The position numbers and the translations under genes were made by a program. Source: Pogona vitticeps (taxonomy: Eukaryota > Chordata > Lepidosauria > Squamata > Agamidae). From it: 64,000 nt of DNA. Below the pieces are notes generated by a model. It was not told where the DNA came from. It searched no databases and saw nothing but the letters and a program-made list of their open reading frames with translations. Positions 1 through 9,211 of the stretch are shown in pieces (position 1 is the first letter of the stretch; every line of letters begins with the position of its first letter). The stretch spans positions 191,257,447 through 191,321,446 of the forward strand of contig NC_135783.1 in NCBI RefSeq assembly GCF_051106095.1. The letters run 5' to 3'.

Positions 1-540
1 CATCTTTGTATGTGATGACTTTGTAAAAAAAAAGGAGAAAGGATTGCTCCATGATATGTTTTTCAAGGGAATATTAGGAGTTGTGTGCTAGAAGGCGGTG
101 AGATGCCCTGAGACGATGACTATGCAGTGCACACATTATGTATCATATTTCATATGTCTTGGTGTTGTGTCTTCTGTTTTGAGTAATCGCTGACATCATT
201 GCAATGTATATACATGCAAGGCAAGGCCCTATCTTTATCCTGCAAAAAGAATAAAGACTACGACTGTTCCACCTATGTCCCCCTTAAATGATGCCACACT
301 CTTGCCTACCATGCAAGACCCTGCAAGATCCAGCTGGACTTAACAAAACTTGTTCGATTCACAGGTGCAGCCAAACACTCAAAGTGAGAATCAGCAGTGC
401 TGCATTAGCACGAAGGCCTAAACTTATGCAGAGTTTAAAAAGAAAAAAAGAACTAAAGAAAGAAAAAAGTCCAGTTTTCCTTAAAGAAACCATCAAGTGT
501 GTTCAGGCTAAGACTGCAGTCTAGCAACTTGGTTCTCTGG
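1..540. other. Left flank, no gene recognised
   Basis: No exon, promoter or classified repeat is recognised here. By conserved gene order it should lie in or near the 5' part of PMS1 on the minus strand, most likely intron 1. That placement is inference; no PMS1 coding sequence is visible. Confidence 0.3.
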
Positions 541-790
541 ATAATTAATAATCATAGGTCATTAAGTTGATTCTGATTCTTTGCAACCCTTTCTAGGCCT
601 TTTCAGGTATCATGTGCTCACAAATGATTCACTGTCCCCTTTTCCTGGGGTCTCCCTGGGATTCTGCAGCTTGCCGGAGGCCACCCAGAATGGCTCTTCT
701 CCCAGGAGGAGGCACCATGGGGGGGAATCGAACTCCCAACCACTGGCACCATAGCCAGGTATGGAACTCGCCAAGTTCCCTCTTTCATTT
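541..790 (-). repeat. tRNA-derived SINE, degraded
   Basis: Read on the minus strand, this block has a tRNA-like B box (GTTGGGAGTTCGATTCC at about 730-746) and a body mentioning the usual 'ggctcttctcccaggagg' stretch. A relative with clearer boxes lies at 11195-11415. It is diverged, so it is an old insertion. Confidence 0.6.
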
Positions 791-819
791 CACAGCCTGA
801 TCTTCCGCAGGCAGTTTAA

Positions 820-1055
820 AGGCTTTTAATAACTTTAATCCTTAACCATTTTAACAATTCTTTCTTCTTCTTTTTTTAAAATTTGTTTTAACATTGACCT
901 TAGTTACCATTTTAACATGATACTTGTTTAATTCCTTTTTAAAATGTTTATATGCTGTACTTACTGCTTTTTAGCTTTTATATGCTGTTTCAATGGATAT
1001 CAGCCGCCTTTGGGTCCTGTCGGGGAGAAGGGCTGGATAGAATTATTGTAAACAG
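820..1055 (+). repeat. L2-like LINE 3' tail fragment
   Basis: A T-rich stretch is followed by a 'cagccgcctttgggtcctgtcgggg...ggatagaa' type block, the 3'-terminal signature shared by the L2-like LINEs elsewhere in this window (15060-15127, 63088-63160 in reverse). It abuts the CpG island. Confidence 0.45.
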
Positions 1056-1287
1056 ACAAGTAAAGGGACGCTTCAATAAGGGCTTATGCAAGGCGTCTCT
1101 GAGGCCAGCGGGCCCCGTCTCGTTTCGCGCCTGTCCACCCCGCCCGCCCCGGGTTCAAAGCCCGCCTCCGGAGCCGCGTAACCTCTGCGAGCCCCTCCCC
1201 GCGGAAGAAGGGAAGCGGGTGGGGGGAGAGAAGCAAGGGCTTCCTTTCAAGCCAGCCTCGCCCCAGACACACAGACACCCACCTCAC

Positions 1288-1400
1288 CTCCGACTCCCTG
1301 CCCCCCCCCCCGGGGCTCCGGGTCTCGTGGGCGAACCCACGCCGCCGCCACCACCACCCGCCCTCCAGCAGGAGCTGCAGCAAGACCCACGGGCGCGCCG
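1288..1400 (-). other. PMS1: Possible PMS1 non-coding exon 1 (minus strand)
   Basis: On the minus strand a good donor (GGAG/GTGAGGTG) ends a GC-rich segment at 1288, on the PMS1 side of the CpG island. The assignment rests on synteny and this single splice signal. The upstream limit is a guess, and no coding sequence is seen. Confidence 0.25.
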
Positions 1401-1489
1401 CGTGAGGGGGCCGGAGCAGGGGGCGGGGCTCCCCTCGGCCAATCCGCGGCGCCCTCGGCCCGCCCGGCGAAAGGCTGCGCGGCGTCTGG

Positions 1490-1578
1490 GCGGAGGAGAA
1501 AGCGAGCGAGCGCGCGCGCGCGCGAGAGGCACGCCGAGATACCCTTCCACTCCCCTCCCCTGCGCAAAGCCAGCCCTG
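1490..1578 (+). other. ORMDL1: Likely ORMDL1 non-coding exon 1
   Basis: The segment just downstream of the CCAAT and GC boxes ends in a near-consensus donor, CCCTG/GTGAGT (exon end 1578). The first ORMDL1 coding exon begins with an acceptor at 9025/9026 and a few bases of 5' leader, so an upstream untranslated exon is required. The start is approximate. Confidence 0.5.
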
Positions 1579-2029
1579 GTGAGTGTGGGGGTGGGGGGAA
1601 GCGCGCGGCCAGCGGGCTGTGCGGGTGAGGCAGCTGGTGCGCGCGGCCGCCCCCCGCCGGACGCCAAGAAGGAGGAGGCGGTGGCGGTGGCCACCTTTGG
1701 GGGAGCCCGGCAGCAACGCAGGCCCCGCCCCCTCCTGCCCTCGCCTCGCGCTGCCCCCGGCGGGCCCTTCGCGGCCTCCGGAACCAAGGCGCTGGGCCTC
1801 GGCGACCCGGACGGACGGGACCGAGAGGCTACACCGGCAAGCCGGGCGCCGGCGGAGACGGGTACGGGTGTGCGTGTTGGGCTCGCGCGTGGCCGCTTCA
1901 AAGGGGTTGGTGGGTGGTGGTGGTCTCGCCGGGGCGTGCGGGTTGGGAGTTCGAAACCCCCCCACTGTGCCTCCAGGGAGGAGAAGCAGCCTGGATGGCC
2001 TTGGGTCAGCCCTGCACAGTCCCTAGAAG

Positions 2030-2125
2030 AAGGAAACGGTGAAGCCACTTCTGAGGACTCTTACCTGGAAAGGATCACCACCACAAGTCAGAATTGACTT
2101 GAGGGCACATTATTCTTTGTTGTTG
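2030..2125 (+). repeat. RTE-type LINE/SINE 3' tail
   Basis: The block ends in 'aagtcagaattgacttgagg' followed by 'gcacattattctttgttgttg'. The same tail type, a 'gtgacttgatggtgcataacaacag' motif, closes the RTE fragments at 44281-44672 and 53337-53590. It probably marks the end of a small RTE-mobilised insertion. Confidence 0.4.
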
Positions 2126-2583
2126 TAACTTAATATTGACATCAAGTTCTATTTATGTACCACTGTGACTCAAGTCCGTATTTGTTTATCTCCTGCATTC
2201 AGCTTTAATAGTAATCACTGGTCACAGTTTCCCTTGCACTGGAAATTTACATTCAATAGCATTCTGTTTTGATCCACTAAGTTGGGTAGGTGCCCATTTG
2301 TCAGGAGGAGCATTCATGTTTCCACACAGTGTTATTACACAACACACCTCCATTATGTAAACTGTGTTGTTCTTTGAAGAATTTATAGGTTCTCTCTAGA
2401 GTTGCAGTGTGTGCCAGGCTTTTATTAAAATGCAGCTGAAGTTTTTCTTAACACATTTTTCAGAAATCTTTCACTCTCTTCACACTTTTCTTTGATCCAG
2501 AATAAGGAATCCATTTATTAGCGATGCGCCAAGCAACAGCTATCTTGATTATCACTAAAATGTTTTTTTGTTTGTGTGTACAC

Positions 2584-2699
2584 AGCTGGAGTGGGCAACC
2601 TGTGGTCACCAGATGTTGGAATACAACTTTCAGCAGGCCTTTTCCACATAGACAGTGGTGAAACATCTCATAACATCTGGAGGATTTACCCACTCCTGG
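2584..2699. mobile_element. Short foldback hAT-like MITE
   Basis: The ends are inverted copies of each other: left 'ctggagtgggcaacc' and right 'ggatttacccactcctgg'. The interior also folds ('accagatgttgga' against 'taacatctggagg'). The size of about 115 bp fits a non-autonomous hAT-type MITE. Target duplication is not clear. Confidence 0.5.
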
Positions 2700-2921
2700 T
2701 AAGCAACTTGATATCAAGCCTAGTTACAATTGGAGTGGTTGATTGAAACTTAAGTACTTTTTAAAATTTGATTGATTAATGGGCTAATTCAGTTGGGACT
2801 AAGAGATAGATTTCGCCCAAAATGTTAAAAATGACTTCAGTATGAACAAGGAAAAGGCTGTGCGGTCTCCAAAGTTACACAAACGTAAGAGTGGGTGATA
2901 CGTTGTATTTGATGGCTAAAA

Positions 2922-3232
2922 TTCAAACAAATTGCAAGCTTTTGTGGATAGAATTCCACGTCTTCAGGCTTAGCACAGCTGCTCCATGGCAAGTGCAGAA
3001 AAATTGTCCAGAAATGGATGGTACCTTTGGTATTAAGAGCAATGGTGTAACAATTCCAACTAGACTACAAAGCTGCTAAAGACAGCAAACTCAAGAAGAC
3101 TTACATCACCTCTCACAGACATGTACCATCAATTTCTGGACAGTTTTTTTTTTTTGCACTTTCCATGGAGGAGTTGTGTTAAGACTGAATAAGGGGAATT
3201 TCATCCACAAAAGCTGGCAATTTGTTTAACTT
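2922..3232. mobile_element. MITE with long terminal inverted repeats
   Basis: The left arm (about 2925-3035) and right arm (about 3118-3232) are inverted copies: 'caaattgcaagcttttgtgg' against 'ccacaaaagctggcaatttg', and 'ttgtccagaaatggatggtac' pairing with 'gtaccatcaatttctggac'. This makes a hairpin-like DNA element of about 310 bp with roughly 100-bp arms. The superfamily is not determined. Confidence 0.6.
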
Positions 3233-4222
3233 TTACCCGTCCAATAAAAGGTATCATGCCCTCTTACATTTATGACTTCATTATGTGACTTTGAAGTTTG
3301 ACATGTTAGTGGTGGTCATATTTGTCATATTGAGTCTGAATATTTTGGAATAGGTGGTTGATTGCCAGTGTTTCTGAAATTCACCTTATGAAGTTTCTTT
3401 CCCAAAGTATGTATTAGCTAAGAATGCAAGAACCTCAGTAAAAATAACAGACGAGTTATCAAAAGTTTAATTTCCATTTCTTTCTTTCTTTTTCTTTCTT
3501 TCTTGGCAGGTTTCTGTGCTATTTGCTCTGTAGAAATGAATAGTAGACAGTGGGGTTTTTTTCTCTTTAGCAAGCTCTTTATTGGCTGTTATTCCCTGAT
3601 TCTGTGCTTCTCAGTCCAGCCATCTTCTGAAAGCCTGTAATTTCTCTGTCCATTTTATCCAAGTGAACAATGTAGACTGGCAATTTTGGGATGAAAATTG
3701 TGGTTTTCGAACCCACGCCCCGCCAGTTGGATAGGGTTAGATTTTGGAGGGGCAGGGCTGATCCTGGATTGTGTGTCCCAGGCAAAACTTAGTCATTTGC
3801 AATCATTCTATGGGGTGACAGATTTATGAATAACACACCATAGCATGCAGGATCAATCTTTTTAAGGAATAGGTCTAAGTGGCATGTGCCTCTCCTTTAT
3901 TAGTGGGTGTGATTTCCTTAGGAATCCAGCTGAAACAGTTCAGGAGAACTTGCTCAGCTTTGTATTGTGAATCTTTGTTGCTATTGATTATATGCTTGTT
4001 TATCAAGTGGCTTTAAAAATATTTCTTCCCTTAAAATATTCAGTAAAACTGATTTTCTTTTCCCAGCATTAATGTCTCTGTGTTCTCATGTCTCAAAAAG
4101 CAAGTAAATTCCCAAAAGAAAAAGAAAAATCAGTTTAAAGGAGAAATGTGAGCTACACCCCAAAGCAAGACCATAGATCATCTTCCCTCACTTCCCTTAA
4201 CTTCAGTGCTAGTTTTCTAAAG

Positions 4223-4509
4223 CTATGGTCCCCAACTTTTTCCAAATCACAGATCGGTTGAGGTGGATGGGGTCCATGTGCAGAGAGGGGCGCTCGCGGG
4301 GGTGCACATTTGTGCATATGTGGGTAGGTTAGGTGCACTCACATGTGCAGGGGGCGTGGTCGCGTGGTGGGGTGGGGTACTCGTGTGAGTGGGTGGGTAG
4401 GCAGGTGTGGGGGAGTGCATGTGGGGGGCAGGAGATCTGTCTCCGTGGCCCAGTCCTGCCAAGGCCACGGCCTGGTATCAGGCCACGGACCAGGGGTTGG
4501 GGACCCCGG
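4223..4509. mobile_element. Non-autonomous hAT element A
   Basis: The ends read ctatGGTCCCCAAC and GTTGGGGACCccgg, the GGTCCCCAAC inverted repeat typical of hAT-Charlie-like elements. Flanking octamers are ttctaaag (4215-4222) and ctctaaac (4510-4517). It sits immediately next to hAT element B, sharing the middle octamer. Confidence 0.65.
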
Positions 4510-4517
4510 CTCTAAAC

Positions 4518-4703
4518 CATCCATTTTTAAGTGGGGCCATATGGCCCCCTGGGAAACCATGACACATTTGAAGGGGGCCACAGACTGGAAAAAAAATCTT
4601 CACACACCACCTTTCATTATGTGACTGATACACTCCTGTTTCAGCCTGTATTTCTTTCATATTGTTTTTATGGCTATGGCCAAAAAAAGGTTAAGAATGA
4701 CTG
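4518..4703. mobile_element. Non-autonomous hAT element B
   Basis: The left end is catccatttttaag and the right end ttaagaatgactg, an imperfect inverted pair of the hAT type (CAGTNRTTCTTAACC-like). Flanking octamers are ctctaaac (4510-4517) and ctctaaag (4704-4711), matching at 7 of 8 bases. It differs in sequence from element A. Confidence 0.6.
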
Positions 4704-4854
4704 CTCTAAAGAAATGAGTGAAAGCCCCACTTTCACTTAGGGCGAAAGCCCATTAAACACAAGACTTCCTTATCTCAAGTACAGATCAATTCTGCCAGAC
4801 TAATAGATACAAGTAGAAGTGGAAATAAGAAATAAATAAATAAATATATGTAAG

Positions 4855-6782
4855 TACATGTAGGAGAGAACAAGACGGGGGTTGGTGTATCGTTTCCCCC
4901 ATGATCCAACACGCTTGCTACCAGAGCTGATGGAGATATATCTCCAGTATTGTGTTGAGATTCCCCAGACTTTTGCTTCTGGTGGACTTTGGCATACTCT
5001 ATATGTTAAGACCCAGTTGTCTGGAACAGCTCTGAGGTTCATGAGTCTCATGGCCCTTCTAGGCCTGTCCCTATATTCCACCAGGCCTATGCATGTTGCA
5101 CTCTAGATCTGGTGTTCACGTTGGGACAGGGAGGGGGTGATCTGAAGGTGGCAACCCTTGCATCCTCCCTCTTGTAATGGTCTGATATCCTGTTGTTTGG
5201 ACTTTGTACAACTGTACCCCAACGTGAGGAGGAGGGACCTATTACTGTGGTCCACCTCTGAAGACTGATGGATCCTGTTGGTTTCCAAAATGTCCCAGAG
5301 GAGTTTTCCAGCTGATAAGGTTGATGCTCCTGTTGATGTTCTGGTCACTCACTGGTATTCAGGGGTGACCTGAGCTGTAGACACGAATGCTCCTAAATGC
5401 CTTATTTGCTGCAGGATCCAGGCTTTTCTGTGATTTGCAGAGGAGTTAAGGATGATAAAGCAATAACGAAGGCAGCTAGAGGGCAGATGGAGGAAAGCTC
5501 CCATGGAGTTCAGCTTGTCGCTGTGGGAAACATCTGGAAGATATTGGAATAAAATTAAGGTCACTAAAAGAAGCCACTGTTCCCAACTAACTGAGGATGC
5601 ATCTAACAGGTGGAACTTTTCTGTATTGTCTATGATGTCATCTCTTCCAGACAAAAATGAGCTTTAAATTCAAGTGTGGATAATTGCAGTCGACTAGCAA
5701 CCTCCTTTATATCCAAGGTTGAAAACATTCATAGGAACTTTTACTCCTTGTTGATACCAGTATATCAGAAGGCTATGTCCCACGCCCTATCTAGTCAGGT
5801 TAAATTGGATCAGTTTCAGTTGGTGTGGCCTGAGGATGTGGACAAAGCACTTGCACGCTGCAAAACCAGTACTTCTTCTCCAATTCCTTGCCCATTGTGG
5901 CTCTTAAAATCAGCAAAGGAGTTGACATACATCATTAATGTGTCTCTATAGGAGTGCTGTTTACCTTATTGCTTAAAGGAGATCATAATAAGACCCATTC
6001 CGAAGAAACCAAATTTAGCAACAGATGATTTTTATAGGGCTGTTGCTAATGTTCCATTCTTGAGCAAGTTGATTGATAGGGTGGTGACTGACCAACTGGA
6101 GGTGCTTTCGGGGGGAACAGAGAGCCTAGAGTTTAGGCCACATCATGGAACTGAAATGGCATTGGTCGCCATGCAGAACAATCTTCTGAAGGAGGCAGTC
6201 AGGGTCCTCCTGGATCTTTCTTTGGCCTTTCACCAACATCAGTTGACTGCCCAGCTGTGCCGCTACCATGAGAAGAAACAGTGATACATGTGTTGATACT
6301 CTCTAAAATGGATTACTCTTAACACTCTTGAAATAGGGTTGCCCTTGAAGTTAGTATGGAAACTTCAGCAGCTCCAAAATGCGTTGGCCAGACTGATAAC
6401 AGATACCAGCAGATATGAACACATATCCCCAGTCTTGACATGCTTTAATTGACTCCTTGTTAGTTTCTGTGCCCAATTCAAGGTGCTGGTCATCAACTAT
6501 AAAGTCCTTAATGGTTTAAAACCTTATTATCTGTTAGAACATCTCACACAAACAGGTACTCATTCCACCCTCACAGTCCATGATGTTAAAAATGGTGACA
6601 CCTAAGGAAGCAAAAAGACTTAACAACATGAATTGTGCTTTTTCTGTTCTGGCCTCTTCCCTTGGAACAAGCTTCCAACAGAGGTTTCTCAAATGCCTTC
6701 CCTCTCAGTGTTTAAGAAATTGTTTAAAACAGTATTATTTAAAGCCACATTTTATTAGTGCTTTTACTACCTGAGATGTTAA
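4855..6782 (+). mobile_element. Old L2-like LINE, endonuclease to RT C-terminus
   Basis: Broken plus-strand frames match an L2-like ORF2 in order. They run from an endonuclease-like part (about 4900-5400) through RT segments (about 5700-6290, with SKLIDRVVTDQLE and the degraded LLDLSLAF motif) to the C-terminal region (6340-6770, LQQLQNALARLITDTSRYEH and a VLINYKVLNGLKPYYL-like stretch). Many stops and frameshifts show it is dead. The matching 3' tail lies beyond the Tc1 element at 8321-8375. Confidence 0.75.
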
Positions 6783-8320
6783 AATCTTGTCATGTGACAA
6801 CACTGAAGAAATGACTCTTGGCTACAATGTAAAGCTGTGAGTATACAGTTTGTATAACAGTGTAAATGTGATGTCCCCTCAAAATAATGCAACACACAGC
6901 CATTAATGTCTAAACTGCTGGAAACAAAAGTGAGTACACCCCTAAGTGACAGTGTCCAAATTGGGCCCAAGTAGCCGTTTCCCCTCCCTGGTGTCACGAG
7001 ACCTCTTAGTGTCACAAGTCTCAGGTGTGAAGGGGGAGCAGGTGTTGTCACTCTCACTCTCTCAGACTGGTCACTGGAATTTCCACATGGCACCTCATGG
7101 TAATGAACTATCTGAGGATCTGAAAAAATGAATTGTTGCTCTACATAAAGATGGTCTAGGCTATAAGAAGATTGCCAAAACCCTAAAATTGAGCTGCAGC
7201 ACGGTTGCCAAGACCATAGAGTGGGTTAACAGGACAAGTTCCACTCAGAACAGGCCTTGCCACTGTCAACCAAAGAAGTTGAGTGCCCCAGAGGTTGGCT
7301 TTGGGAAAGAGACGTCTGAGTGCTGCCAGCATTGCTGCAGAGGTTGTAGGGGTGGGGTGGGGCAGCCTGTCAGTGCTCAGACCATACATCGGACACTGCA
7401 TCGAATTGGTCTCCAGGGGTGTCATCCCAGAAGGAAGCCTCTTCTAAAGATGATGCACAAGAAAGCCCGCATACAGTTTGCTGCAGACAAGCAGACTAAG
7501 GACATGGATTTCTGGAACCATGTCCTGTGGTCCAATGAGACCAAGATAAACTTAATTGGTTCAGATGGTGTCAAGCATGTGTGGCGGCAACCAGGTGAGG
7601 ATTACAAAGACAAGTGTGTTGTGCCTACAGACAAGTGTGGTGGTGGGAATGTCATGGTCTGGGGCTGCAAGAGTGCTGCCAGCACTGGGGACCTACAGTT
7701 CATTGAGGGAACCATGAATGCCAATATGTGCTGTGACATACTGAAGCAGAGCATGATCCCCTCCCTTCGGAGACTGGGCCGCAGGACAGTATTCAAACAC
7801 ACCTCCAGAATGACCACTGCCTTGCTAAAGAAGCTGAGGGTAAAGATGATGGACTGGCCAAGCATGTCTCCAGACCTAAACCCTATTGAGCATCTGTGGG
7901 GCATCCTGAAATAGAAGGTGGAGGTGCGCAAGGTCTCCCATATCCATCAGCTCTGTAATGTCGTCATGGAAGAGTGGAAGAGGACTCCAGTGGCAACCTG
8001 TGGAGCTCTGATGAACTCTATGCCCAAGGGGGTTAAGGCAGTCCTGGAAAATAATGGTGGCCACACAAAATATTGACGCTTTGTGCCCAATTTGGGCGTT
8101 GTCACTTAGGGGTGTACTCACTTTTGTTCCCAGTGGTTTAGACAGTAATGGCTGTGTGTTTTGTTATTTTGAGGGCACAGCACATTTACACTGTTATACA
8201 AGCTGTATACTCACTGCTTTACATTTTAGCCAAGTGTCATTTCTTCAGTGTTGTCACATGAAAAGATATACTAAAATATTTATGAAATGTGAGGGGATGT
8301 ACTCCTGTGATATACTGTAT
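6783..8320 (+). mobile_element. Tc1-like DNA transposon, nearly full length
   Basis: Long terminal inverted repeats are visible: 6797-6952 (catgtgacaacactgaagaa... to ...gtgagtacacccctaagtg) against 8098-8262 in reverse complement. They differ at roughly one base in ten. The right end extends outward to a tcacaggagtacatccc block ending in TA at about 8320; the equivalent outer part of the left repeat is lost. The element carries a transposase gene and is inserted in the 3' end of an L2-like LINE. Tc1 families with this kind of sequence are known to move horizontally among fishes, lampreys and amphibians; transfer here is inference. Confidence 0.9.
7087..8076 (+). pseudogene. Tc1-like transposase, inactivated
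   Basis: This is a DDE transposase of the Tc1 family: an N-terminal paired-like helix-turn-helix (KKIAKTLKLSCSTVAKTIEW), then the catalytic core, ending in the Tc1 signature DWPSMSPDLNPIEHLWGILK. The ATG at 7087 starts the frame. It is broken by an in-frame TGA after about 14 codons, a frameshifted stretch near 7290-7370, loss of the second-D motif region (family HDNDPKHTS, here only KHTS) and a TAG after GILK. The first catalytic D is changed (WSNETKI instead of WSDETKI). The natural stop is at 8074-8076. It cannot be active. Confidence 0.9.
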
Positions 8321-8375
8321 GTGATGAACTATGGGGTGGCATGCAAGTTTAAATTAAAATAAAGAAATAAATGCC
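8321..8375 (+). repeat. L2-like LINE 3' tail displaced by Tc1
   Basis: Right after the Tc1 end comes 'atggggtggcatgcaagtt' and an A-rich taaataaag-type tail, the standard 3' end of the L2-like LINEs here. With 4855-6782 it forms one LINE interrupted by the transposon. Confidence 0.65.
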
Positions 8376-8409
8376 ATGTAACTGAAAAGTGAACTGTATT
8401 GTAAATCTG

Positions 8410-8410
<1 letters not shown>

Positions 8411-8444
<34 letters not shown>
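8411..8444. repeat. Poly-T run, 34 bp
   Basis: An uninterrupted run of T 34 bases long. No retrocopy body is recognised beside it. Confidence 0.9.
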
Positions 8445-8448
<4 letters not shown>

Positions 8449-9025
8449 CTAACAATATCAAAACTGGGTTTCGTTTCATTCCTGCTAGTGATACACTGTC
8501 TATGAAGCTGAATGGCTAATGCAATTTTAGAGTGGTCTGTGCTTGTAAAGGGACAATTCGAGTATGTTAGCATGCCTGTAAGTGAGAATACAGAATGGGG
8601 CGGTGGGGGTAAAGATGATCAGTGGTCTAAATTTTCTGGTTTGTTAGCGTATAGCTTTAGCATAAATCTTTTGTTTTAAACTGAAGATTTGTTCCTTGGA
8701 AAGCAAGTAAAAACATTTTAAACAGTCTGCTAAAACTACTAAGTGCCTCCTAATCCAGAAACCCTCTTATAGGTTGTGCAAAATATCGCTGCCAGGTATG
8801 GATTAGTCACCTTATGAACACTGTTATCCTGTGTTTGTTATTCTCCAGCAGAGTAAAAGTCAGCCAGCCAAGTCTGTGAAAGGAGAATTTAGAACGCCTT
8901 TATGTATGCTAACAAAATACCATGCAGTAATGTGTGAGGGTCACTCCCAGTCTGTGGCAGCTAGAATGAGTATTACTGACAAGCCCACTTTCTGTAAACT
9001 TTTTCACTGCAATGCTCTTTTTCAG

Positions 9026-9211
9026 AATTTTAAAAAAATGAATGTCGGGGTTGCCCACAGTGAAGTCAATCCCAACACAAGGGTAATGAACAGCCGAGGG
9101 ATGTGGCTCACGTACGCCCTTGGAGTTGGCCTCCTTCATATTGTCCTACTAAGCATTCCTTTCTTCAGTGTGCCCATCGCATGGACCTTAACCAATGTTA
9201 TTCACAATTTG
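9026..9211 (+). CDS. ORMDL1: ORMDL1 first coding exon (residues 1-58)
   Basis: The acceptor is ctctttttcag/AATTTT with exon start 9026; the ATG at 9038 has A at -3 and is the only start giving the conserved [16 protein letters not shown]-terminus. The exon ends CACAATTTG/GTAAGT at 9211, phase 0. It encodes the cytosolic N-terminus, which in the ORM family takes part in ceramide-dependent control, and the first two hydrophobic segments. Confidence 0.97.

Larger units (their letters stand above)
1084..1965. promoter_or_regulatory. CpG island, likely bidirectional ORMDL1/PMS1 promoter
   Basis: This is one of only two strongly GC- and CpG-rich blocks in the window. It holds a GC box (GGGGGCGGGGC near 1419-1429), a CCAAT box at 1439-1443, and outward-facing splice donors on both strands: CCCTG/GTGAGT after 1578 on plus and GGAG/GTGAGG at 1288 on minus. 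ORMDL1 coding exons follow to the right. In human and other vertebrates ORMDL1 and PMS1 are head to head, so a shared promoter fits. The long open frames across the island are composition artefacts. Confidence 0.8.
1579..9025 (+). other. ORMDL1: ORMDL1 intron 1, repeat-filled
   Basis: This intron holds a run of transposon fossils: an RTE tail, two foldback MITEs, two adjacent hAT elements, an old L2-like LINE and a Tc1 element nested in that LINE. Stretches at 3240-4200 and 8450-9025 show no recognisable feature. Confidence 0.55.

Noticed and set aside
952-2097. 381-codon plus-strand open frame and long minus frames across 1084-2048
   Set aside because: They follow CpG-island composition (proline, arginine, glycine runs), cross predicted donors and have no family resemblance. 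The region is a promoter.
7602-7931. 109-codon minus-strand frame
   Set aside because: Antisense of the Tc1 transposase.
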